Assembly (NCBI GenBank): GCA_024138025.1
Contig: JAMXBD010001387.1
Coordinates: 310,001 to 374,000 of the forward strand
Source: Combretum micranthum
Taxonomy: Eukaryota; Streptophyta; Magnoliopsida; Myrtales; Combretaceae
Direction: 5' to 3'
Length of the DNA: 64,000 nt
The position numbers and the translations under genes were made by a program. Each line of letters starts with the position of its first letter. Position 1 is the first letter of the stretch. The notes beneath the pieces were generated by a model. That model was not told where the DNA came from and did no database searches. It worked only from the letters and a program-made list of their open reading frames with translations. Of this stretch, positions 47,518 to 58,756 are shown in pieces.

Positions 47518-48198
47518 GATAAATGTGGAGGAAAATTAGATGTAATAAAATAAATTTAAAAAAAAATTAGTGTTGCATGAGGGAGAGGGGCACCGGCCAT
47601 GGAAGAAAAGGAGAGGAAAAATTAATTAAATTTGTATTTTTGTAATAAAAAGTGATTAAGATGTGAGATGCGAGTGATATAAAGTTGTATTAGAAAAGAA
47701 AAAAAGTAAGAAACAGTGTAGAGGTAGTAAGAAAAAGTAGAGATAGATGAATAGTAATGAATAATAACATGAATAGTAGAAAAAACAAATTAATTCCGGT
47801 AGTTAAGAAAATACACGTAAAAGTGTTATATCTGATATTTTTAGTTATCAAAAAATTATAAAATTGATATTTTTGAATTCCTTATGTTATTACGAGTTTC
47901 ACGGTGTTATCGGAATATTTTTACTATTTCGAGCCTTGGGACATGTTTTTCAAAAATTGATCTCGTTCGGCTTCGGATCGAATTAAATTTTGACGAATCT
48001 GATCTTGTTAGTCCTTCCTATATTATTACAAATCATATTCCATGATTATCTCACTTTTATTGTGATAGGGTTAAGAGCGCGAGATTGTTGGATCTAAGCA
48101 TTAGGGTTTGTTATAATCTTTGTTGACTTTTAGAGTTTCCGATTGACCTCCAATTCTGGGGTTTAAGTATAAAGTTAGTATGAAGGGTTTACATGGAT

Positions 48199-51100
48199 AT
48201 TCATATGAAATTGTCAAAGCTTTTAATTTTTTTCCAAGTTTTAAAGTCTTAAAACCATAGATTAATCCATTAGCTTTTGCTAGACAAATTAATTGTGGAC
48301 TCTAATTTACAATCATGAATCTTCAAATTCTATGATTGATTAATGCCATAAATTAATCTCTCCTAATCCTTTAGTGAGAAACTAATAAAAAACATTGATT
48401 TAATCTTTAGGACAATTTCTAATTACGATTAAATATCACTACTTCCACAATTGTTATTTAACCTGAATCAAGCATTCTTTATGAACCCTAATTTCCCTTA
48501 TGAGTTATCAAGATTCCTATAGACCTAGTTCAATCAAGAAACATGATTTATAGCGGGAATTACAACATGAATATTCTACACATCTTATAATTCTATAACA
48601 TGGCTACAATCATCATATTCCCATAAGAAAAACTCAAAACAACATGAGATTAATAACAATATAACAAACAATAAGAGAATTTGCAATTTGATTTATATCT
48701 AACAAGAAAAACTAAACTCTGAATTGCATAAATAAATAAAACTTAGAGATCACCAATTCAGTTATATGACAAAACTCTAAATAGCAAATCTATACAAAAG
48801 ATAGTCTTCAATCTAAAAGCGATTCCAAGTTCTCAATCAATAGCTAAGTAGAACTACTCTCTCAACTAATTTAATCTAGGTCTCCTAATAGAAGATGATC
48901 TTTATTTGTTTTGGATCTGATGGAACATGATCTAATACAACAACACAGGGGCAATTTTATAGAAAGCCGGTGGCATAACCTCAAATTTTGTCAATGTACA
49001 TTGTAATTTGATGAAAGTCGGTGCTCTTTGTTGTTAAAAGTTGGCAACTGTTGTTTCTTGTTGAAGGCTACCTTTGTTGTTGAAGGTCGACGGCCTACAT
49101 GTTGAAATGGTCGTCTTTCATTGTTTTCTTCTCTAAATTTGCACAAAACTCCTCTAAATTTTATATATTTTCTTTATAAGTCCTTAAAGACCTGAAATAT
49201 CACATTAAACATACTTAAGTATCATTTCCTTATGATATCTATAAAATCAATAATAATTTAGCACAATTTGTTTAATGAAAAGTGATTAATGACCTTAGCA
49301 TGGAGTTAATGCTATATAAATCATCTATTTGTTACTAGTGCATTCAAGTTCTCTGAGACTGTTTACTCCTCCTCCCTACTTCTTGTTCTTAGTCATTCCT
49401 TACATTAGCTTCTACATTACTTCTTTGATGTCACGTGTAGCACGAGATGCACACTACATACACGTAACCACTGCAATTGGATCCACCTCACTACAAGAGA
49501 CATGAGACTTTAACAACTATTAAAAAATACATTACTCTGATTGCTTGAAAAAGGATGAGAATGAGGCACTAAAATTCACTAAGATTTGTTTAACTCGTTT
49601 TAAGGAATGCCTCAACTTGTAAGGCATAACTTATCCAATAGAAGGGTCCTGTAGAAATAAAGTGACATAAGAAATTATTATATATACAATTAAGGATCTA
49701 GTAGATCAGATTTAGGAGAAGGGATGAGCCTTTGTTAGTGAGGGCAATTAGATTCATTAATGTACAAGGTAGGTAAAGTTAAATTATAGTCAACAAATCA
49801 AATAGAAATTTATAGAAGTATGATACCCCATGTATGTGTAGCCCACATGGATTATGGGAAAAAATTTGTATTACTTTATAAAGTTTAATGTGAATATTAT
49901 GTCAATGTTGTTTTTTTTTTTATAGGCCCATTGGTATTTGTTGGTATGATTATCAAAATCGTGATTTTACTCGTAGATTCTATGAGTTTATAGTTTTAGA
50001 AAGCTCTTCTAAGTTATTTTGTTTGTAAAATTGTTTATTCTTTTATAACCTAACTATTTCAATTGAGTCTACACATAAACATGTTAAAATTTTACATTTT
50101 TAACCGAGTTTAACAATTTTATCTATGTGAGTTAAATGAGCCAAAATTTAAAAAAAAAAAAAGCTATGTTTTTATATGACCATCAGTTATTGGAATGATA
50201 TATCTTTGTTATCACATTTAAATTTTGTTTTCTCTCTCTTTAATTCTGCACTTATAACATTAATTTGAGTTAAAGTTCTAGTTGCAAAATATTAAGGAAA
50301 CTCATTTTTATTATTTATATAATCAAGAATTTAAGACAAGTTGAAAATTCATATATTTTTTAAACAAAATAATAGAAAAGAACTAAACTTTGATTTTACA
50401 TGCCCTTTTTCATGCATGTTGTATTATATATTTATAAATTATTGCAAAAAAGATAACTTAAGTTCTTTACATATTTTATTTCTTTATATCCAAAATGTGT
50501 TTCAAATTTTTAAGATTGTGGTAGGTATATCTATATTTTTTTCAAATATATTTTGCATAAGTTGTAGGAAACTTACATTTCTATGTTTTGATTTTATAAT
50601 CTCTCTCCACATAGATTCACAAGTTTGGCAATCTTATTTGTTACTTCAGTTATTGACTAATTTTAATTTGGGTTGTTACAATAAGGTCATGTATAAAGAT
50701 CTCTAAGTTGCTTCTTTACTTTTACGACGTCTAAGTGCCACTTGTCATAGTATTGAAAATATTTCATTTGTAATATTACACTTTGTGTCCTTATCTACAC
50801 ATAACGCCACATATTAGATTAATGTAGGTAGGGCCTGCAAATTGTTTTAATAGGTCATGTTCCATGTTTATGCATACAATACTTTGTGTATAAATGTATT
50901 ATCAATTTATTCTTTTCAACGTGGTTTATCCAAGTCAACATTGTATTAGACTATTACAACTTTATTATAATAGGCTATTACATGTCTATTTAATTCCTAA
51001 TGAATAGGGAATTTATCTTTACTTGGATGAAGTGAATGAGTAGTAAAGGTTAACCTATCTATGATGTAGTCAAATGTTATGCATGAACGATTGAAGCTTA

Positions 51101-51346
51101 CCATGATATATAAGCAAATGACACAGTATAAACTAATTATAGAAAACATAGTTGTGTATTCTAATATGGATTTCAATAGATATGGGAACTTATAGAGTTT
51201 TATAGACAAAATCGTTTAGCTATTCATCTAACTGTTAAAATAAATATAGATGATATATTAACTAATTAATGATGCGATTATAGTTAGGTATGAATCTGAG
51301 CCATTAAATAGTTAACAAGACCGATCTTTTCGAAATTAATAATGGG
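48199..51346. other. Gene-poor stretch, degraded repeat and unassigned DNA
   Basis: From 48199 to about 49000 it resumes the degraded repeat interrupted by I. The rest is very AT-rich. Open frames here (such as 50341-50706) are low-complexity and show no known motif. No RNA gene, CpG-rich promoter or terminal repeat was seen. Confidence 0.5.
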
Positions 51347-54114
51347 TGTAAGCCTTGGTTTTCTTTGTAACTAAGCTTGACTTCGAAAGCCGAATCAAAA
51401 ACCGAAACCCTAAACCGGAATAGCTAGGGTTAACAGAAAACCTAGAAACCCTAAGTCCGGCTCCACCGAGAAGAAAACCATAAATCTTTTGAGAGTAAGT
51501 TAATATGGATTATAGTTCCAAAGAATATAACGAAACATAAAAAGATCAGTTTTTCGGAAATTATCTGTATCGAACCCGACCGGAATCCATTCATGAAAAC
51601 CAGCCCTCGGGACTCGGAATTAGAAAAATATTCCGAAATACTTGTTAAGATCTGAATTTAATAACGAATTCAAAAAAAAAATTATAATTTTCCTATTTAT
51701 AAAAATTACAGTTATAGCCTTTATATCGCATTTTCTTTATTAATCGATAACTTAATTGTCTAATCTTCTATTCATTATTATTCATAAGTACAAGCCCATA
51801 CCCTACTCATACTCACAAACCATACCCCTATTCTACATCCTTACAGCCAAACCATACCTTATTACATCACATTCCTTACAATTACTTTTCCAACACATTT
51901 TATTACACTTTTTAACTTGAAAAATTGTACAAAAATTATTTTCCCTCCCTCTCTTTTCCTCTAAGGCCGGCGTGAACCCCTCCCTCTTCCCTCAATTGTT
52001 TTACTTTTCCTTCTTTATTTTAATCAACATAAACCCTAATTCAACTTACTATAAATATTCTTTTATGCCTTCATTTTCACTTTTTCAAATTTTCACAAAC
52101 TCTCTCCTCTTTTCTCTCTTACCATGGAACACACACACACACACACACTCATACACTTTTATTTTCTCTAACTCCGTTTATTCTACAAGCTTGCTAGGTA
52201 TAGATCTAAACTTTACTACCACAAAAACATGTAATGGCTATATCATTCATATGTGGATTAAAAAAGAAATCTCTATGAGCTTCATGGTAGGGACATAAAA
52301 CCACTAGAACATGAAGACTAAGCCATCATAAGTTGTGGATCTTGTGATTAAAGCTTGTGTTTTCCTCATAATCATAATACATGTTCACGTAGTGATAAGT
52401 TCATGTAGGAATCTTGCTACTACATCATTGTCACAAGTAGAATGTCTCATTTCATACACTTAACATGACCATTACACTTAGATCTAGCTTTTAGACATTT
52501 ATTCTCTTACATGATATTGTAGATCTCATGCATTTATTATGTATAGGATGAGTGAATGGTCATAAATATTTTGTCTTATGTAAATGAATGTTTTATTACT
52601 TCTAAAAGTTAGGATATTTATGAATATGAGCCAAATAGCTCAAGAACAAATTTGGTTTTATAAAAACAAACTTTTGTAAATTCGGATGGAAAATGAGTTA
52701 CATTTTGAAAACCTATTTTTCAACTCCAAAACATGATTTTTATGTGAAAAATGAATCGCTTATGGAATAGGTAACAATAGGAAATGATTTTTGTAAGTTA
52801 ATGATAGATCTACTAAGAGAAATGTGCTAAACAAGAAATATTTACAAGATAGAAAAATTTGATCTTAAGATAGTTGCATGAAATTCGTAACTAGGAAAAG
52901 AGGATATTTAAACACCTACTTTTCAAAGTCAAAATGAAAGTTTTATCAAAGAAATGAAATCTTTAGGGGATAGGGATAATGGAGCTTTGAATTTTAAAGT
53001 ATCAAACAAGTTTTTCTCTAAGAAATCACTCAAAAACTATTTTTTTTTACAAAATTCGGATTTAAGAATAGCTAATATATAAACACTTGTTTACAATGTG
53101 TAAAATGATGATTTATGTTGAAAAATGAAGTCTATAAGGAATAGATATGATAAAGAAGTAATTTTAGCAAGAATAAGTAAATTTTATTAAGGGAAATCTC
53201 TAAAACAAGTGTGGTTAGTCAAAAACACAAAAATTGAACTTACTAGGTTAAGTATTCATGATATCTTGTAAAGTAGAAATTTCAAAAATATTTTCTAATA
53301 GAATATCATCATGACTATGCATATAGGAAGCTCATAACATATCATTCATGATAGTGGTTTATTATTGTTGCATGCATATTGGGCATGGATAGTAGAATTA
53401 TCATAATTCCTCACAAAAACAATATCAAAAATGGGAATTTGGTTACTGACCAGATCTATTCAAATCTTTTCCAGACTTAAATTTTTTCAAAATTTAGATA
53501 TTATTCTAGAATTGGATATATCTTTCGATGTAGATAGGAATCGGTATATAATTTGCGAATTTCCGAGTTACAATGACCAAGTTATGGCCATTTTAGATTG
53601 GAATTTCCACTAATGATGAGAATTACAAACTTAATAGTTTTTATGAAATAAAATAGATTAGTTATGAGTTGAAATACTCATTTGGGTATTTTTATCGTAT
53701 AGGTGACTTGGATTCCAAGGATTCATTATCACTGAATTACTATTACTAAGAGACTGGTGACCAATGGCTGAGTGAGTATTACTTCCTAATTTCATTCTTG
53801 CTTGTGATTGTAGCAAATAGTTGCACTAGATCATAAGGAAAAAGATAAAATGGGATTGCATGATGGGAATTATGGGGGATTATGTATGTCATTGTTGAGT
53901 TGAGAAATGGTATTAAAAATATCGAAACCGGGTGATTAACACATACTTGTTTAGAGTATTATAGGAATGATTGTCTATGAAATTTGTTGATCACCTAAGA
54001 AATTGGTATTAATGACTATTCGGTTTGAATTAATATGGACATATTCACTTCACGATGGGGATGGAGCATCAGCATATGTTGGTTACCAGTGATCTGTAAA
54101 TAGCTAAAAGTTGG
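51347..54114 (+). repeat. LTR X, 5' part of chimeric left LTR of element J
   Basis: Begins TGTAAGCCTTGG. Landmarks: U3 block about 51670-51785, GGCCGGCG 51965, TATA 52050, donor 52198, three AAATTCG units, hairpin 53561-53603, mini-exon 53703-53771. Near 54105-54115 it joins a different LTR inside the sequence GGTTATC, so the mini-exon region appears twice (53703 and 54115). Confidence 0.8.
52050..52057 (+). promoter_or_regulatory. TATA box of LTR X
   Basis: TATAAATA with GGCCGGCG about 80 bp upstream. A CA-dinucleotide run follows in the leader (52130-52148). Confidence 0.6.
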
Positions 54115-55276
54115 TTATCCGGAGTTCGACGATTCCCTACCACCGGATTATTATTACTAGAAGACCGGTGATCCAATGGCTGAGTGAGTTTTCTTTGTTT
54201 TGTTACCTTGATTGTGCTTGTAATTAGTCGCATTTGAATTTTAGGAACAAGATAAAAATCGATATGAATGGGGATGGGATATATGATGAGACTGTGATGA
54301 ATGTATGCCAAGGAATACTAAAGCATATCGAAACCACGATTTGATTGGATAACTGCATTGTTCATATTATTTATGTGTATGATATTGCCTGGTCACTTTA
54401 AAGAATGTATAAATATTTTGACCTAAGCAAAAATTAAATTGGTCATGCATCACATCGGACATATTGCATTTGGTAGCGTGCTACTCCTACGCAGGTCGAT
54501 CGGTATGGTCCGTTGATTGCCTCGTTTGAATAACGAGCCCGGTGCCAGAGCTCATTCTAGTGTGCTAAGGCTCATTTTAGTGTGCTAAGGCGCATGTGGA
54601 TGCATCCTTGGATGAGCCTAGCCGAGTCGAGTGCTAAGAGCCAGGGCTTGGGGACTAACAGCGGTCGTGTAGACTCAATACCATTAATAACCCAAGATAC
54701 GGAGGGCGTAAATCGTTCTGTGTGTGGTTCCGGTTACCCATGCATAATTGCTTGCTCACGTGTTTGTTCATGCATAGCATATGATTGATTAATAACTTGT
54801 TTGTTATGGTACGAAATTAAGGGAATTCTCACTGAGCTAGTGTAGCTTATACCCCAATAGTGTTTAAATGAGCAGGGTTATTCCAAGAATGCTAAGTGGG
54901 GACCGAGATGGTTGAAGTCGAGAGAGAATGACTTCGAGATTCCGGCAAGATATGAGAATGCTTGAAGTTTTTGGCTAAGCTTTACGATTTGCCTTGTAAT
55001 AGTTTTATGTAGTGAAGTCTCGGGATGAATGTAATGGAAGTTTGATGAACTGTATTTTGAAGTGTGTGTTTTGTATTTGGAGTATAGTGGATTTTCTCCT
55101 TTACATTGTTACTCAATTGTATCAACATAAAACGTATCGTTCCGATGTGTCTCCTCTATGTGTTAGACGCCTTGTACATAGTATGGAAGCTTTCGCGTGA
55201 CTGAGGTGGTCATTCTTAGGCTTTAATATTGTGTACGGCGGACTGCCACGTTTAGGGTACCCTTCGGGGCGTGACA
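54115..55276 (+). repeat. 3' part of left LTR of element J
   Basis: Almost identical to 62375-63485 of the right LTR, from the mini-exon to GGGGCGTGACA. It directly precedes the PBS, so it is the functional 3' end of the left LTR. Acceptor-like GAGCAG ends at 54875. Confidence 0.88.
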
Positions 55277-55283
55277 GTTTAGT

Positions 55284-55295
55284 TGGTGTCAGAGC
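55284..55295 (+). other. Primer binding site of element J
   Basis: TGGTGTCAGAGC, one mismatch from the site in A, 7 nt after the LTR. Confidence 0.9.
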
Positions 55296-55743
55296 GACAA
55301 GGTTTTGGGAATTAGGTGGGAAGACTTTAAGAGGATAGAATATTAAGATATGATCTTAGAAATGAGTAGATAAGTGTTAGATGACCCTTAGGTAAAGAAG
55401 AACTAGATTTAGCTCAATGACCTTTAAGGTATGACTTTCGATCATTAAGGATTTGAATTCTATCTTGGAGACTTTTGAAGATATAGAAACAGATATATGA
55501 AGAAGGAAGATTGAAAATATTTGATGGGACGATCTAATCTATACTAGCAATTGCAAAATATAGGAGTAAGTGACCTTACACGACTCTTAGTTCAAGCAAA
55601 ATAGGAGAGATCGTAAGTTACCCCTTCAACCTATAAGATAACTAGGTGGGTAGGATTAATTGCGCGATTTCACCGTTTTTCTAAATAAACAAGTCTAAAG
55701 AAAATAAAAAGTTGTAACTCTTTTTCTAAAACATAAGCAGCTT
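55296..55743 (+). other. Element J leader
   Basis: No sign of the ORF1 of A and B is seen here. A CTTTTTCTAAAACATAAGCAG stretch ending near 55741 could be a splice acceptor for the next ORF. Confidence 0.4.
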
Positions 55744-56364
55744 GTGAGTAGTATAATTAGACTAACACGACCGTCTCGCCCTGTTTCTAGGAGACTACCT
55801 AAGGAGAACGTGCAACCGTCGACTAACCTTCCCGATGAACAACAAGTGAGAGACACTCCACCACCACCAGACCCAATGCAACAAGTCATAGACCTTCTAG
55901 GGTGTTTGGTGGATACACAAAAGCTCCTCTTACAACAAGTGCTTATTAGGAATGTGCCGGTTCAGGTGGAAGGACCCCACCAAGTGACAATGCAAGGAAT
56001 TGAGACTCCTTCTGTTATGGCTAGTCCAAGCTCCAAAGTCAGAAGGTATAAGACAACTAGCCTAACAGTTAAGAATGAATCTTTTAAGAGGCGTAAGATC
56101 AATTGTTGGAAGTGCAAGGAAAGTCATTATCTAAAACAGTGTCCACAACTTAAGCACAAGTGTTACTTCTGTGGAGATCCCGAGCATAAGGTTGTGGACT
56201 GTCCAGGAAAGAAAACCCTAAAGTGCTTCATCTGCAAACAGCCGGGACACCAGGCGAGTAGATGCCCCCAAAGAATTAACAGCTGGACAGCTGCCCTTGT
56301 TGGAAGAAGTCAGTCTCCTAGAAATATCAATAGATCTCTCGTGTTGAGCGTTAGGAGCAAATAA
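55744..56364 (+). CDS. Capsid-less zinc-knuckle protein of element J (206 codons open)
   Basis: An unbroken frame ahead of gag. Residues 1-45 are basic and Pro-rich, 45-70 a probable helix (MQQVIDLLGCLVD), 95-120 basic. Three CCHC knuckles lie at 121-133 (CX2CX3HX4C), 140-153 and 161-174. The knuckle array closely matches the nucleocapsid end of gag in A, yet the whole capsid domain is missing. The first ATG is residue 45 (55876); earlier codons would need splicing or a non-AUG start. It occupies the position of ORF1 in A and B. It could come from an internally deleted gag; being unbroken beside a broken gag hints at use as a separate RNA-binding protein, or just chance. Confidence 0.65.
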   Translation: MSSIIRLTRPSRPVSRRLPKENVQPSTNLPDEQQVRDTPPPPDPMQQVIDLLGCLVDTQKLLLQQVLIRNVPVQVEGPHQVTMQGIETPSVMASPSSKVRRYKTTSLTVKNESFKRRKINCWKCKESHYLKQCPQLKHKCYFCGDPEHKVVDCPGKKTLKCFICKQPGHQASRCPQRINSWTAALVGRSQSPRNINRSLVLSVRSK

Positions 56365-56400
56365 CTTTTTGAGTGAAGAGAACAAAGATGTTTTGAAAAT

Positions 56401-56705
56401 GTAAACCGATTTTGTGCTTTATCATCTAGTTCATGAATTAGTTCCAATGCATGTTTTTGCATCCTTTCTTTGAACTTTTGTAATGAAAGATTTACATCTT
56501 CTCTTGATTTCATGTATTTCGTTTTGAATATTATGAAGTTTTGTTATCGATTTTGATTTCAGTAGAATTTCAATATTTCTTACATATGTTTTTATTTCCG
56601 CATTTCCGTGTTCTGTATTTCCGATAAGCTTCTTTAAGCTTCTTTTACCGCCTTAAGACGTAATAAAAGATTTAGAATTTTCACCTGAGCTTAATAAAAT
56701 TGTAG
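56401..56705 (+). other. Candidate intron before gag of element J
   Basis: A T-rich non-coding stretch from GTAAAC (56401) to TTGTAG (56705), 31 nt before the gag ATG. It matches the ORF1-gag spacer of A and B in place and type, so it should be read with those. Confidence 0.4.
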
Positions 56706-56736
56706 GAGATATACCCAACCACAACAAGAACCCGTC

Positions 56737-57967
56737 ATGACTCCTTTAGGACCCGAGAACCAAGCGATACCCGAACCACCTAACCAAGGGGGAAATGCCT
56801 CAATAGAGATTGAACGGCTTACTAGTCAGACAGGAGGCTACATGCAACAGACTCAAGTCAGTTCAACGTCTACACCTGTGAGATATGAGCAAGAAACGAC
56901 GCAAGATGAACCCCCATCACCTCAATACCACCAAAGCCTCTTACCATGCTTCATAAAGTGTAACGAGTATTTCGACGGAGTTTTTGGAAAACCAGATGAG
57001 GCAGAGGATTGGTTGGCACACATTGAGAGGTCCCTTAATGCTTTTGAAGTACCACACCGCCTGAGAGTCAATTATGGAACCTTTATGCTCCGCTTACATG
57101 CCCGAGTATGGTGGGACTCTAAGGAAAGAGAGTTGACGCCTCCAGTTACATGGGAGATGTTTAAATATGAGTTTTTGAAAAAATATTTCCCCATGAGCTT
57201 AAGAGTCCAGTACAGTTCAGATTTTCTCAATATCTCACAAGGAGATCGTAGTGTGGAACAGTACGAAACCGAGTTCAGTAGATTGTTGCAATATGCTCCA
57301 GAATCATATAAGCAAAGTGAGGAACTCAAAAGAGAAGTGTTTCTGAATGGTTTAAAAGAAGACCTTCGACTCGATTGGAAGAATTGGATATCAGGAGTTA
57401 TCAAGGATTGCTAGAAAGAGCACGGATAATAGAAAATGCTCAAAGGAGGAGGCAAGAAAGAAGTAATAAGGAAATGGAGTTCTATGCTTCAATGACCCCG
57501 AGTCAAAATGTCAGAACACTTCCCTTGGATGATGACCCAAACAAGGAAGAAGACATAATTTGATAAGCTACAATGTGGAATGTAAGGGACAGCATTACCC
57601 TATATGTGTCCACGACTTCAATCAAGTGTTACCTCTGTGGGGACCCAGTCACAAAGTTGAGAAGTGTCCCAAAAAGACAACCAATGTATGCTCTCTTTGC
57701 ACAAAAGCGGGACATTTAGCTAAACATGCCCTGAACGGGATAATCTGCATGTTGCTTCGTTGGAGCTACCTAGGAAGAAGAGGAAGAGATATAACAGGAA
57801 TAAAAGCAACAAAGGAAAAAGGAATCGAGGTTCTTCAAGGACATCTACATCCGGAAATCTAGTCCACAACCCTCACACATATGGAGTGTATGAAGAAGCT
57901 AGTGATGAGGAGCTGGAGTCCTTTACCATGGAAGGAAGCGAGGATCAAAGATGCAACTCGATACCAG
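56737..57967 (+). pseudogene. gag: Element J gag
   Basis: Starts at ATG 56737 with a Pro/Gln/Thr-rich N-terminus. The capsid (about 56940-57450) has EAEDWLAHIERSL, ARVWWDSK, FLKKYFP and QYETEFSRLLQYAP. A shift at about 57370 separates it from EELDIRSYQGLLERARII; a stop and further shifts break the knuckle region (57575-57730: CYLCGD-like, CSLCTKAGH). The last Cys of the third knuckle is lost and the C-terminus is acidic. It ends at a CCAG/GTTAGC site like the gag end of A. Confidence 0.87.
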
Positions 57968-58743
57968 GTTAGCGCTATACCCTTAGAATACCGCATATTC
58001 TTTCCTGCCAATAGAATCAAAGAGATAGGTTGTTAGAAATACCTTCGGATTACATGGCTAGACTAAAAATAGGAAAGCCCGAGACCATTAAAAGTTAGAA
58101 TAAGCCAATAATGGAAACTAAAACAAAAACTCGATTAATTTAATGAATTCCAAGACACTCCACATACAACTTCTTGTAAATAAAGAACTTTGAAAGATCG
58201 AAAATCTACGATGATCGTTACATAAAAGTTAAAATTTCAAAAATCAAATCTCAATTACCAAACTCCGTAAGATCTTCACAAGTAACAATTATACAATAAA
58301 GCAATGAGATCTTGATTTCAACCCCATCAAGATGATCACGATGACTTTAATTATTTAAAAGAATATTGATCACAGAGTACAATATTGTATATACAGCTAC
58401 ATAAGAATGGAGAAGCGAATCCACAACCTTCGTTGGTCAAAGTAATCGAGTCATGAAAGGTCGTATTGTCATGAGTCGTCTAGTGCCGGTCGAGTCGAGT
58501 CGTTTGTGGTCTCGAGTCAAGTCTGTGTCGTTTTCCAAACGAGTCGTGTAAGTGAAGGTTGGAATCGCTAAGCCAAATCTTATTAATTTGTATGTGCTAT
58601 ATTCCGTAAAATGCCTCTCATACAAAATTTAAAAATGATACAAACCAAAGCACAAAACGATGATAGAAATATAACTCAAAATTCATAATCTTTTCTTGAC
58701 AAACGATGTACACGTAACAAGTTTTGTGGACAAAACTTTCTTT
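57968..58743 (+). pseudogene. Element J gutted pol region
   Basis: Where about 3.4 kb of pol is expected only 776 bp remain. A possible protease remnant (SDYMARLKIGKPE, near 58045-58085) is seen; RT, RNase H and integrase are absent. Short GAGTC-rich repeats lie at 58445-58530. The last part, GGACAAAACTTTCTTTAAGG, matches the 3' untranslated end of A, so the deletion is internal. Confidence 0.65.
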
Positions 58744-58756
58744 AAGGTGGGGAGGA
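58744..58756 (+). other. Polypurine tract of element J
   Basis: AAGGTGGGGAGGA abuts the TG of the right LTR at 58757. It is the plus-strand primer for reverse transcription. A has no such tract in this place. Confidence 0.88.

Larger units (their letters stand above)
41008..48193 (-). mobile_element. Solo LTR I (about 3.3 kb without inserts)
   Basis: The plus-strand edge has TATCACGCCCC, where TG has changed to TA, and the other edge GGGTTTACA. A perfect duplication tggat (41003-41007 and 48194-48198) proves the ends. It contains L (43611-47010) and the inverted repeat (41464-41968). Minus-strand landmarks: U3 block about 47890-47760, GC box near 47591-47600, TATA 47517-47510, donor 47339, hairpin 42399-42357, mini-exon 42257-42186, acceptor 41434. 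Confidence 0.92.

Noticed and set aside
50341..50706. 121-codon ORF rich in Phe, Ile, Cys and Tyr
   Set aside because: Composition follows the AT-rich DNA; no signal or known domain, no second copy.
51972..52298. 108-codon ORF spanning the TATA box of LTR X
   Set aside because: It begins upstream of TATA and crosses a CA run and the candidate donor; not a plausible single CDS, though part is in frame with the mini-exon.
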